Below, piece after piece: positions 16,465 through 24,133 of a DNA stretch of 32,000 nt. The notes under the pieces are model-generated. The model was not told the origin of the DNA and did not search any database. It saw nothing but the letters and a program-made list of their open reading frames with translations. This DNA comes from an uncultured Actinomycetes bacterium (lineage in GTDB: Bacteria; Actinomycetota; Actinomycetes; Nanopelagicales; Nanopelagicaceae): contig CAIMVH010000128.1 in NCBI GenBank assembly GCA_903844855.1, positions 1-32,000 of the forward strand, written 5' to 3'. The translations under genes were made by a program, and so were the position numbers. Numbering within the stretch: the first letter of the stretch is position 1; the number at the start of each line of letters is the position of its first letter.

Positions 16465-17579
16465 GTAAGCCACTACCGATCGAAGTTCGTAAAGTACCCA
16501 TTAAGAATGTGAGTGATGCGAGCGGGTTAGAGGAGCTCATCGATTCGGGCGTCATCGAAGCTGATCGAATCATTGCAATTATCGGTAAGACTGAAGGTAA
16601 TGGTGGAGTGAACGATTACACCCGCATCATTGCTGATCGTGCCTTTCGCGAGGTTCTCATCAAAAAAGGGACCCGCAGTGCCGCTGAAGCAATGCAGGTA
16701 CCGATCGTGTGGTCGGGTGGCACAGATGGTGTGATTAGTCCCCACGCGACGATCTTTGCCACTATTGATCCGGCAAAGGCTGTACAGACAGATGAGCCTC
16801 GCATCTCGGTGGGCTTTGCCATGAGCGAAGCGATTCTCCCTGAGGAAATTGGCTATATGGGCATGGTCAACAAGGTGGCTGCAGGAGTCAAGATTGCCAT
16901 GGAACGTGCCGGGATTACCGATCCTAAAGATGTGCATTATGTTCAAACGAAGACTCCACTCTTGACGGTGCACACTATTCGCGATGCGCACGCGCGTGGT
17001 AGGGAAGTATGGACCGAGCACACTCACGAGTCGATGGATCTCTCAAACGGAACGACCGGTTTGGGAATCGCCCTCGCCCTCGGCGAGATCAAGTCCGTCA
17101 CGGATCCTGAAATTATGAAGAACTTAGAATTGTTCTCACAGGTTGCTTCCTGTTCATCTGGCGTGGAATTGGATCAAGCGCAGATTGTGGTTGTAGGAAA
17201 CGTTCGTGGAATTGGCGGTCGCTACCGTATTGGGCACTCTGTAATGGAGGATGCTCTTGACGCGGATGGTATCTGGGCAGCTATTCGCGACGCGGGGATG
17301 GATCTTCCACAGCGCCCGCACTTCAGCGACCTCAAAGGACGACTTGTGAACGTCTTCCTCAAGTGCGAAGTCTCCCCCGGTGGCGTGGTTCGTGGTCGTC
17401 GCAACGCCATGCTCGATGATTCCGATGTGCATTGGCATCGTCAGATCAAGGCGACCGTGGGTGGAGTCGCGGCGGCGGTTACTGGAGATCCTGCAGTCTT
17501 CGTTTCAGTCTCAGCTGCTCACCAGGGCCCACCAGGTGGTGGCCCGGTAGCCGCCATCGTCGATATGGGAACCAACTGA
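16461..17579 (+). CDS. Ring-opening amidohydrolase, barbiturase/cyanuric acid hydrolase family
   Basis: A 372-residue member of the rare cyanuric acid hydrolase/barbiturase family, built from three pseudo-repeats that each supply a lysine and a serine. I see [15 protein letters not shown] (K43) with [12 protein letters not shown] (S85), VQTKTPLLT (K164) with ASCSSGVEL (S232-S233), and [14 protein letters not shown] (K301) with [14 protein letters not shown] (S351). All active-site elements appear intact. Known reactions are cyanuric acid to carboxybiuret and barbiturate to ureidomalonate; the two cannot be separated safely from sequence, and other cyclic imides are possible. The ATG is shared with the carbamate kinase stop, and its TGA overlaps a CTG start of the SseB-like gene. 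Confidence 0.9.
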   Translation: MSKPLPIEVRKVPIKNVSDASGLEELIDSGVIEADRIIAIIGKTEGNGGVNDYTRIIADRAFREVLIKKGTRSAAEAMQVPIVWSGGTDGVISPHATIFATIDPAKAVQTDEPRISVGFAMSEAILPEEIGYMGMVNKVAAGVKIAMERAGITDPKDVHYVQTKTPLLTVHTIRDAHARGREVWTEHTHESMDLSNGTTGLGIALALGEIKSVTDPEIMKNLELFSQVASCSSGVELDQAQIVVVGNVRGIGGRYRIGHSVMEDALDADGIWAAIRDAGMDLPQRPHFSDLKGRLVNVFLKCEVSPGGVVRGRRNAMLDDSDVHWHRQIKATVGGVAAAVTGDPAVFVSVSAAHQGPPGGGPVAAIVDMGTN

Positions 17580-18244
17580 GAATTCCAGATCTTTCTCCCG
17601 AAGCCGCGAGTGATGATGGCATCACTCGCGGCTTCGTGAATGATGCACTCAACTCTCGGGATATCTATGCAATCACGGATGCGCTTGCTCGTTCTCGACT
17701 TTTTGTGGCTCTGATAGCAACGCTCGTCTCGAGCAGCGAGGAAGGACACGAACAAGAGAGCGAAATGTCGCTTGCTTGGATTGAAAATCAGGGAGAGCGA
17801 ATACTGCCTGTCTTTACCGGAGTTGCAGAATTAATGGCGTGGAATCCGCACGCAAGACCGCTCAGGGGGGAGAGTGCGGAAGTAGTAGCCGCCTCTCTAG
17901 CCGAAGGAGCCGTTGGGGTCTTGGTAAATCCCGAAGCGCAGGCATTTTCCATTACGGGTGCGGCTGCTCGTTCGCTGGCATTGGGCTACCGCCTCTACCC
18001 GCAATGGGAAGATCCGGCGATCGAAGAAGCCCTTGAGCGTGCCTTAGAAGGGGAGCCGATAGCCACCGCCTTTCTCCAGGCGCCTCCACCGGAAGACCTC
18101 GTCGACTTAGTGGTGGTCTTGGTGATGATCCCGGACACGGAAATCGCTGTGCGGGTGATGGAGAAATTGAGCGTGGATCCGGAGGTAACCGTCCGCCTTG
18201 AGCGTGGGATAGATCTAGCCGTGCTACCCGTTTTGGAGGGCTGA
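17576..18244 (+). CDS. SseB family protein, apparent CTG start
   Basis: A 222-residue protein resembling the actinobacterial SseB-family proteins usually encoded just before infC. Recognisable parts are RIPD near the start, then [30 protein letters not shown] and the region [14 protein letters not shown]. The family has an SseB N-terminal domain and no well-defined biochemical role. No in-frame ATG, GTG or TTG lies near the homologous N-terminus; CTG 17576 gives a protein beginning with RIPD at residue 2 and overlaps the previous stop as CTGA. The first upstream in-frame ATG (17432) would read 48 residues inside the amidohydrolase gene and is unlikely. Confidence 0.75.
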   Translation: MRIPDLSPEAASDDGITRGFVNDALNSRDIYAITDALARSRLFVALIATLVSSSEEGHEQESEMSLAWIENQGERILPVFTGVAELMAWNPHARPLRGESAEVVAASLAEGAVGVLVNPEAQAFSITGAAARSLALGYRLYPQWEDPAIEEALERALEGEPIATAFLQAPPPEDLVDLVVVLVMIPDTEIAVRVMEKLSVDPEVTVRLERGIDLAVLPVLEG

Positions 18245-18261
18245 GCAACCTCTAGTACCCT
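18233..18261 (+). promoter_or_regulatory. Putative promoter of infC-rpmI-rplT
   Basis: TTGGAG (18233-18238), a 17-bp spacer and TACCCT (18256-18261) form a plausible vegetative promoter that overlaps the end of the SseB-family gene. Transcription would start near 18268 and produce a structured leader of about 185 nt. Confidence 0.45.
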
Positions 18262-18300
18262 GGACTCAGATCGATCGAACGTTGGTTGATTAAGACGCAA

Positions 18301-18400
18301 GTGGAGAATCCTCCCACCTCGTCCGCTCAGGCGGATCTGGTAGTCGCAGCGAAAGCTGCTTCATGGGCTCTTTGCGTGCGTCGCGAAGGGCCTTTTTTAT
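18301..18400 (+). promoter_or_regulatory. Structured infC leader with attenuator
   Basis: Successive hairpins are visible: GTGGAG/CTCCCAC (18301-18317, one bulge), TCCGC/GCGGA (18322-18335), GCAGC-GAAA-GCTGC (18346-18359, a GNRA tetraloop) and then a terminator stem (18366-18392) followed by six T. The infC-rpmI-rplT operon is known to be controlled by L20-dependent leader attenuation in Firmicutes; the same logic here is inference. Confidence 0.6.
18366..18398 (+). terminator. Intrinsic terminator in the infC leader (attenuator stem)
   Basis: Arms 18366-18376 and 18382-18392 pair over 11 bp (two G-U wobbles) around a 5-nt loop and are followed by T6 at 18393-18398. It lies 55 bp before the infC start, so it can only serve as a premature, conditional terminator. 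Confidence 0.75.
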
Positions 18401-18452
18401 TGCCTCAACTCTGAAGCAACGAAATGGCCGACCATCTCACGAAGGAGCAAAT

Positions 18453-19055
18453 ATCAGCACTGAACCAAGGATTAATGATCGGATCCGCGTCCCACAAGTA
18501 CGCCTCGTGGGTGTGGAAGGAGAGCAAATAGGTGTCGTAGACATCGATGAAGCGCTTCGGTTGGCATTAGAAGCAGATCTCGATTTAGTTGAGGTAGCTC
18601 CTGACGCACAGCCCCCTGTCTGCAAAATTATGGACTTTGGAAAGTACAAGTACGAAGCCGCTCAAAAGGCGCGCGAGGCTCGTAAGAACCAAACTCATAT
18701 TGTGGTTAAGGAAATGAAGCTCCGTCCGAAAATTGATTCTCATGATTACGAGACCAAAAAAGGTCACGTAATTCGGTTCCTTAAGTCTGGCGACAAAGTC
18801 AAGATCACGATCATGTTCCGCGGACGTGAGCAATCAAGGCCCGAGTTGGGTTATAAGTTGCTACAGCGTCTGGCCGAAGATGTGGCGGATATTGCCTTTA
18901 TCGAATTTGCTCCCAAGCAAGATGGCCGCAATATGGTGATGGTCCTTGGTCCTTCTCGAGGAGGAAAGCCCGCGAGTTTGCCCAAGTTGGTCACCACTCC
19001 TGCACCGGCCGTAGTTGAAGAAGCAGTTGAAAACAGTACCGAAGAGGTTATTTAG
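18453..19055 (+). CDS. infC: Translation initiation factor IF-3, ATC start
   Basis: A 200-residue IF-3 with both domains: N-terminal [33 protein letters not shown] linker region, and C-terminal [38 protein letters not shown]. It binds the 30S subunit, prevents 50S joining and proofreads start codons. The start is ATC 18453, placed 5 nt after a perfect GAAGGAG (18441-18447). Non-AUG starts on infC are a well-known autoregulatory device, because IF-3 itself discriminates against them. The ATG at 18363 is in the terminator stem and has no ribosome site. A short acidic C-terminal tail follows the conserved MVLGPSR. Confidence 0.94.
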   Translation: MSTEPRINDRIRVPQVRLVGVEGEQIGVVDIDEALRLALEADLDLVEVAPDAQPPVCKIMDFGKYKYEAAQKAREARKNQTHIVVKEMKLRPKIDSHDYETKKGHVIRFLKSGDKVKITIMFRGREQSRPELGYKLLQRLAEDVADIAFIEFAPKQDGRNMVMVLGPSRGGKPASLPKLVTTPAPAVVEEAVENSTEEVI

Positions 19056-19063
19056 TTAAAGCC

Positions 19064-19109
19064 TGGCGTAAGCCATAGAGATGAACAAGGCGTAAGCCAC
19101 AGAGACGAA
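19064..19109 (+). repeat. Imperfect direct repeat with two GNRA-type mini-hairpins between infC and rpmI
   Basis: Copies at 19065-19085 and 19089-19109 are 21 bp long, agree at 19 positions and are 24 bp apart. Each holds GGC-GTAA-GCC, a stem closed by a GUAA tetraloop. The repeat fills most of the 66-bp spacer just before the rpmI ribosome site, so an RNA-level role is possible. Confidence 0.7.
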
Positions 19110-19121
19110 GAGGAGTCAACG

Positions 19122-19319
19122 ATGCCAAAGATGAAGACGCACAGCGGAGCCAAGAAGCGTTTCCGCGTCACCGGTAGCGGCAAGATCATGCGTGAAAAGG
19201 CGAACAAGCGTCACCTTTTGGAAGGCAAGTCATCACGACGTACGCGTCGCCTCTCCCTCGACACTGAGGCAGCTGCCCCTAACTCTTACACCGCCAAGCG
19301 CATGCTTGGTCTTAAGTAA
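19122..19319 (+). CDS. rpmI: 50S ribosomal protein L35
   Basis: A 65-residue, strongly basic protein with the L35 pattern [21 protein letters not shown] at its start and KRMLGLK at its end. It has the usual family length. AGGAG at 19111-19115 lies 6 nt before the ATG. It belongs to the infC-rpmI-rplT operon. Confidence 0.97.
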   Translation: MPKMKTHSGAKKRFRVTGSGKIMREKANKRHLLEGKSSRRTRRLSLDTEAAAPNSYTAKRMLGLK

Positions 19320-19350
19320 TAACGCCCGCACACACAAAGGAGTGAATTAG

Positions 19351-19713
19351 ATGACACGTGTAAAACGGGCGGTCAATGCCCATAAGAAGCGTCGTACAAC
19401 CCTTGAGCGCGCAAGTGGATACCGCGGACAGCGTTCGCGCCTCTACCGTAAGGCCAAGGAACAGGTAACACACTCACTCGTCTATGCGTTCAACGACCGC
19501 AAAGATAAGAAGGGCGATTTCCGATCCCTCTGGATCCAACGCATCAATGCTGCAGCTCGTGCGAATAACATGACTTACAGCCGTTTCATCCAAGGTCTGA
19601 AGAATGCCGGTGTCGAAGTTGATCGCCGCGTCCTTGCTGACATGGCCGTAAACGATCCTGCCGCGTTCACCGTTCTCGTCGAGGTGTCTCGCAAGGCAGT
19701 CGTTCTCTCCTAG
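19351..19713 (+). CDS. rplT: 50S ribosomal protein L20
   Basis: A 120-residue protein of normal length starting [16 protein letters not shown] and carrying the [16 protein letters not shown] and [21 protein letters not shown] segments of L20. L20 is an early assembly protein of the 50S subunit and, in Firmicutes and enterobacteria, represses its own operon by binding the leader RNA. AAAGGAG at 19336-19342 is the ribosome site. Confidence 0.97.
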   Translation: MTRVKRAVNAHKKRRTTLERASGYRGQRSRLYRKAKEQVTHSLVYAFNDRKDKKGDFRSLWIQRINAAARANNMTYSRFIQGLKNAGVEVDRRVLADMAVNDPAAFTVLVEVSRKAVVLS

Positions 19714-19735
19714 TCACACGTTTACGCGTCGATAG

Positions 19736-20503
19736 ATGTCACGAAACGTTGAACCGCCGACAAGTGTGCGATCTGCACGCGTGTCGGCGGTTCGTGCTTT
19801 ATCTAAGAAGAGCGAACGGGTAACGACTGGTCAATTCATCGCCGAAGGAATTCAATCGGTGCGAGAAGCACTGACCTACGATCCGGGTTCTATCGTTGAG
19901 CTATACGCCACCAGCACAATGATCTCCCAGCACCCGATACTCTCAGAAGCGGTCGAGATCGCCGATGACGTTCTCGCGGCCATGTGCGATACGAAATCTC
20001 CACAAGGCGTTATTGCAGTCTGTCACCTCCCCAACATCGATATTGCTTCGCTTCAGGCGGCACAAGGCCGCGTTGCGATTCTTAGCAACGTGCGTGATCC
20101 CGGAAACGCGGGAACGATTATTAGGAGCGCAGATGCTTTCGATTTCGATGCGGTGCTCTTTGTCGAAGATTCGGTTGACCCGTGGTCGCCAAAAGTTGTT
20201 CGATCAGCGGCCGGATCACATTGGCATCTTCCCGTGGCTTACGGAGTGAGTCTTTCTGACGCAATCTCCTGGGCACATTCCCAAAAGTGCGAGGTAATTG
20301 CCGCTGACCTCTCCGGGAAGGATCTGCTCTCGACCCCCACGCGCGCGGCTTGGCTCTTTGGCAATGAGGCCTGGGGGTTATCTTCAGAGGCGCTTTCACA
20401 GGCGGATCGAACCTTCCGTATCCCGATGAATGGCCGGGCCGAGAGCCTCAACCTTGCTACCGCGGCAGGCATCGTATTCTTCCTCGCCAGCCAGGCTCGT
20501 TGA
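19736..20503 (+). CDS. TrmH-type (SpoU) RNA 2'-O-methyltransferase
   Basis: A 255-residue SPOUT methyltransferase with an N-terminal substrate-binding domain (FIAEGIQSVREAL) and the three SPOUT motifs: SNVRDPGNAGTIIRSADAF (motif 1), WLFGNEAWGLS (motif 2) and IPMNGRAESLNLATAAGIVFF (motif 3). These form the trefoil knot that binds S-adenosylmethionine; members methylate rRNA or tRNA ribose. The target is not readable. Its place between rplT and pheS is common in actinobacteria. ATG 19736 lacks a good ribosome site; GTG 19766 or 19781 are alternatives. A very stable hairpin lies in codons 6-20. Confidence 0.87.
   Translation: MSRNVEPPTSVRSARVSAVRALSKKSERVTTGQFIAEGIQSVREALTYDPGSIVELYATSTMISQHPILSEAVEIADDVLAAMCDTKSPQGVIAVCHLPNIDIASLQAAQGRVAILSNVRDPGNAGTIIRSADAFDFDAVLFVEDSVDPWSPKVVRSAAGSHWHLPVAYGVSLSDAISWAHSQKCEVIAADLSGKDLLSTPTRAAWLFGNEAWGLSSEALSQADRTFRIPMNGRAESLNLATAAGIVFFLASQAR
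19751..19793 (+). other. Long stable hairpin at the 5' end of the TrmH-type gene
   Basis: Perfect 12-bp arms GAACCGCCGACA (19751-19762) and TGTCGGCGGTTC (19782-19793), then one mismatch and six more pairs (19764-19769 with 19775-19780) around a 5-nt loop. A weak T stretch (CTTT) follows. It may end the L20 operon transcript or limit translation of the methyltransferase. Confidence 0.7.
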
Positions 20504-20539
20504 CTAGACTCCATTAAGAATTTCGAACGGAGGTGAATC

Positions 20540-21634
20540 ATGTCCGCGCCTAATAAGAGCTATGACCCGGTAGAGGTAGCGACTCTGAAAGTGGAGTACC
20601 TCCAAAGAGTTGTCGCCGATGCCATCGCGGCTTTTATCGCAGCGCGTACTGGGGAGGATCTTAAGGATGCCCGGATTGCCCATGCGGGGGATCGCTCACC
20701 TCTCTCACTGGCTAATCGCGAAATCGGGGCGCTTCCACCGGCTGCTAAGGCCGAAGCAGGTAAGCGAGTTGCCGCTGCCCGCCAGGAGATCAATCAAGCG
20801 TTGGCCGATGCGCAGGAGCGCGTTGATGTTGCCGATGAGGCGCGTGTGGTTCAAGAGGAACGTGTCGATGTCACCCTTCCTATGAGGCGACGCCCCGTGG
20901 GTGCTAGACATCCGCTCACCACTTTACGCGAGCGTATCGCAGACCTTTTTATCGGTATGGGATACGAGGTTGCTGAAGGCCCAGAATTAGAGAGTGAATG
21001 GTTTAACTTTGACGCTCTCAATATCGGCGTCGATCATCCGGCTCGTTCCACTGCAGATACTTTTTACATATCGCCAGAAGGTTCGGGCTTAGTGATGCGC
21101 ACTCACACTTCACCAGTGCAGGCGCGCACCATGTTGACGCAGCAACCTCCGATTTACGTCATCTGTCCCGGTCGCACTTATCGCACTGATGAACTCGACG
21201 CCACCCATACCCCTGTCTTCGGACAGGTAGAGGGACTAGTGATAGACCGTGGTGTGTCGATGGCCCATCTCAAAGGAACGCTCGATCATTTCGCTACCTC
21301 CATGTTCGGTGAAGGAATCGTCACCAGATTGCGTCCATCGTTCTTTCCTTTTACTGAGCCGAGCGCTGAAGTGGATTTGAAATGTTTTCGATGCAAAGGT
21401 GCGGACTCCACATGTCGCACGTGTGGCGGACAAGGCTGGATTGAGTGGGGTGGGTGTGGAATGGTGAACCCCAAAGTATTAGTTGCTTGCGGAATTGATA
21501 CCAGTGAATTCTCTGGATTCGCGTTTGGTATGGGGCTTGAGCGCACGCTGATGTTCCGGCATGGAGTTACCGATATGCGCGATATTGTGGAAGGCGATGT
21601 GCGATTTACATCGGCTTTTGGGATGGAAGTCTGA
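20540..21634 (+). CDS. pheS: Phenylalanyl-tRNA synthetase alpha subunit
   Basis: A 364-residue class II synthetase alpha chain: N-terminal coiled-coil tRNA arm (about residues 10-115), then the catalytic domain with THTSPVQARTM, motif 2 YRTDELDATHTPVFGQVEGL and motif 3 GFAFGMGLERTLMFRHG. The segment between holds two CxxC pairs (CFRCKG...CRTCGGQGW) and the usual GCGMVNPKVL. It charges tRNA-Phe as an alpha2-beta2 complex with PheT. GGAGGTGA at 20530-20537 is a strong ribosome site. A -10 like TAGACT lies at 20505-20510, with no good -35. The stop shares one base with the pheT start (TGATG). Confidence 0.95.
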   Translation: MSAPNKSYDPVEVATLKVEYLQRVVADAIAAFIAARTGEDLKDARIAHAGDRSPLSLANREIGALPPAAKAEAGKRVAAARQEINQALADAQERVDVADEARVVQEERVDVTLPMRRRPVGARHPLTTLRERIADLFIGMGYEVAEGPELESEWFNFDALNIGVDHPARSTADTFYISPEGSGLVMRTHTSPVQARTMLTQQPPIYVICPGRTYRTDELDATHTPVFGQVEGLVIDRGVSMAHLKGTLDHFATSMFGEGIVTRLRPSFFPFTEPSAEVDLKCFRCKGADSTCRTCGGQGWIEWGGCGMVNPKVLVACGIDTSEFSGFAFGMGLERTLMFRHGVTDMRDIVEGDVRFTSAFGMEV

Positions 21635-24090
21635 TGAAGTTTCCCTTGTCGTGGTTGCGCGAATTCGTAGCGCTGCCATCAAATGTCACCGCTGATCAAG
21701 TCGCCGATTCACTGCTTCGTCAGGGGCTTGAAGTGGAGTCCGTTTCGCACCTAGGTGAAGATCTCGTCGGACCTGTGGTGGTTGCTCGCGTTCTTACTGT
21801 CGAGGTGCTCACAGAATTTAAGAAACCTATTCGTTGGGTCAGCGTCGATGCTGGCGAAGGCGAACCTCGATGGATGATTTGTGGAGCCGAGAATTTTGCT
21901 CCAGGAGATCTTGTGGTGGTGGTAAAACCGGGTGCAATATTGCCAGGAGGATTTGCTATTACGGCTCGTGACACATACGGGCATACGAGCAACGGAATGA
22001 TCTGTTCTTCCAAGGAACTAGGGCTTGGCGAGGATCACTCAGGAATTGTCGTGCTTCCTGAAGGGTCAGCCAATCTCGGAGATGATGCGATTGCACTTCT
22101 GGGACTGCAGGATTCAGTAGTCGATCTCGCGGTCACCCCAGATCGCGGATATGCGCTCTCGATGCGCGGCATCGCACGCGAAGTAGCCACCGCCTTCTCT
22201 CTTGAATTCAAGGATCCCGTTTCAAAGTATGCGCTCTCTAAAATTGGCGCCTCAATCAAGGCAGATATCTCGGACACCACTGGGGCTGACAGGCTGGTAC
22301 TTAGCTCAGTAAACGGATGGAATGCAGCTGCGCATTCGCCACTCTGGATGCAGACACGCCTCACGCTCTGTGGAATGCGCCCCATCTCTTTAGCGGTAGA
22401 TGTGACTAACTACGTGATGCTCGAACTGGGCCAGCCCCTTCATGCCTTTGATGCGAAGAAGGTTCACGGCACTTTGCGCGTCAGGCGCGCTGCTTCTGGA
22501 GAGAAACTCGAAACTTTAGATCATGTAAAGCGAACGTTGATTACCGAGGATCTCGTGATAGCAGACGACCAGGGCCCCTTGGCACTTGCTGGAACGATGG
22601 GGGGGTTGGAGAGCGAAATTTCGGATTCCACAAGCTCGATACTCCTCGAAGCGGCACATTTCATTCCCGCCGCAGTGGGACGTATGTCTCGTAGGCATAA
22701 ACTTTCAAGTGAAGCATCGCGCCGTCTTGAACGCGGAGTCGATCACAATCTGCCACCTGCGGCGTCAGCAAGAGCGATAGCCCTGCTCTGCGAATTTGGT
22801 GGGGGAGTCCATGACTCTTCGATAGATGTAGATAATCGCACGATTCAAAGCCCCATTATCTTCGACCCTCAATACGCATCACGATTAGTCGGGTACTCAT
22901 ATTCAGATGAATCGGTTGAGTCGCACCTTCGATCTGTGGGTTGCGAGATATCCAAGGGTGAGAAATGGGAAATCACTCCGCCTAGTTGGCGCCCAGACCT
23001 CACTATTTCCGAGGACCTTGTTGAAGAAGTAGCTCGGCTCGAAGGATACGAAAAGATTCCATCTGTCATGCTGACTCAATCCTCAAGTCGTGGTCTGACT
23101 GCTGTGCAACGTGCCCGACGCAATGTTGGACGCACATTAGCGGGTCATGATTTTGTTGAAGTGTTGAACTACCCATTCCATGGCAGTGAAGTATTGGATT
23201 CATTCGGAGTGGGGAAAGATGATTCTCGTCGAAACCTCATTGCTCTTATCAATCCGATCAGCGAGGAAGAGCCATTTTTGCGCAGTACCTTGCTGCCCGG
23301 GCTCTTTGCAACTCTCAAGCGCAACCTTGGTCGCGGGGCAAAGCAAGTAGCACTCTTTGAAATGGGTTCGCTCTTCTTCGCTGAAGGTTTTTCGCAAGCG
23401 CCAACGATCGGCGTCGACAAGGCACCCACCTCTGAAGAATTGACGGCGCTGATGGGATCAATTCCACGGCAACCACAGAGTGTGGCTGGTGTACTTGCTG
23501 GTGCTCGCGAGAGTGAAGGATGGCAAGGCAAGTCGACACCTTCGTCCTGGAGTGATGCAGTGGCTGCTGCGCGTGCCGTTATTGAGTCACTCGGCGCCAA
23601 TGTCGAAGTTCGCAGCGCGGAGATGGCGCCATGGCACCCTGGCCGAGGCGCCACCATTTATGCGGATGGTGATTTAGTGGGTTACGCCGGCGAGATTCAT
23701 CCTCGAGTACTTAAGAATTTGGAATTGCCGGCGCGTACATCTGCCTTCGAAATCGATCTCGACCGTCTGGGGGTAGCGCGGCCAGTACACGCACCAATTT
23801 TCTCGATTCAGCCGCCCGCAATTCAAGATATTGCGCTCATCGTTGCCGAGACGGTGGCCACTGGCGAAGTGGTCCAAGCTCTCATCGCTGGAGGCGGGCC
23901 CGAGCTAGAACGGGTGGATCTCTTCGATCGCTACACAGGGGAGCCCATTCCTGATGGCTCGATATCGCTGGCATTTACTCTTACTTTTAGGGCCCATGAC
24001 CGTACTTTGACCGGTGACGAGGTGGCCATGATGCGCTCGGCAGCGGTCTCAGAGGCGATAAGCCGGTGCGGGGCGACCCTCCGCGGTTAA
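21634..24090 (+). CDS. pheT: Phenylalanyl-tRNA synthetase beta subunit
   Basis: An 818-residue beta chain of ordinary length. In order: an N-terminal EMAP-like tRNA-binding OB fold (WMICGAENFAPGDLVVVVKPG, about 40-150), the B3/B4 editing domain (RLVLSS..., VTNYVMLELGQPLHAFDAKK), the B5 domain around PDLTISEDLVEEVARLEGYEKIP, the catalytic-like core with RNLIALINPISEEE, and a C-terminal ferredoxin-fold anticodon-binding domain (PAIQDIALIV... to the end). Coupled to pheS through TGATG. Only 43 bp separate its stop from argC. Confidence 0.95.
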   Translation: MKFPLSWLREFVALPSNVTADQVADSLLRQGLEVESVSHLGEDLVGPVVVARVLTVEVLTEFKKPIRWVSVDAGEGEPRWMICGAENFAPGDLVVVVKPGAILPGGFAITARDTYGHTSNGMICSSKELGLGEDHSGIVVLPEGSANLGDDAIALLGLQDSVVDLAVTPDRGYALSMRGIAREVATAFSLEFKDPVSKYALSKIGASIKADISDTTGADRLVLSSVNGWNAAAHSPLWMQTRLTLCGMRPISLAVDVTNYVMLELGQPLHAFDAKKVHGTLRVRRAASGEKLETLDHVKRTLITEDLVIADDQGPLALAGTMGGLESEISDSTSSILLEAAHFIPAAVGRMSRRHKLSSEASRRLERGVDHNLPPAASARAIALLCEFGGGVHDSSIDVDNRTIQSPIIFDPQYASRLVGYSYSDESVESHLRSVGCEISKGEKWEITPPSWRPDLTISEDLVEEVARLEGYEKIPSVMLTQSSSRGLTAVQRARRNVGRTLAGHDFVEVLNYPFHGSEVLDSFGVGKDDSRRNLIALINPISEEEPFLRSTLLPGLFATLKRNLGRGAKQVALFEMGSLFFAEGFSQAPTIGVDKAPTSEELTALMGSIPRQPQSVAGVLAGARESEGWQGKSTPSSWSDAVAAARAVIESLGANVEVRSAEMAPWHPGRGATIYADGDLVGYAGEIHPRVLKNLELPARTSAFEIDLDRLGVARPVHAPIFSIQPPAIQDIALIVAETVATGEVVQALIAGGGPELERVDLFDRYTGEPIPDGSISLAFTLTFRAHDRTLTGDEVAMMRSAAVSEAISRCGATLRG

Positions 24091-24092
24091 GA

Positions 24093-24120
24093 ATTATTAT
24101 GCATTGGTCTGCATAATAAT
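24093..24120. promoter_or_regulatory. Palindromic operator before argC, likely ArgR (ARG) box
   Basis: Perfect 11-bp inverted repeat: ATTATTATGCA (24093-24103), 6-nt centre, TGCATAATAAT (24110-24120). The TATGCA/TGCATA half-sites and AT-rich flanks resemble ARG boxes. It covers the space just before the argC -10, a good place for repression by the ArgR encoded in the same operon. No T-run follows, so it is not a typical terminator. Confidence 0.65.
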
Positions 24121-24121
24121 G

Positions 24122-24127
24122 TAGTAT
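24122..24127 (+). promoter_or_regulatory. Putative -10 hexamer of the arg operon (leaderless)
   Basis: TAGTAT fits TANNNT and ends 6 nt before the argC ATG. No Shine-Dalgarno sequence is present. It directly abuts the palindromic operator. Confidence 0.55.
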
Positions 24128-24133
24128 AAACCC

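Noticed and set aside
24093-24120. Palindrome after pheT read as an intrinsic terminator
   Set aside because: The stem is AT-rich and is followed by GTAGTATAAA rather than a T-run; its place next to the argC -10 fits an operator better.
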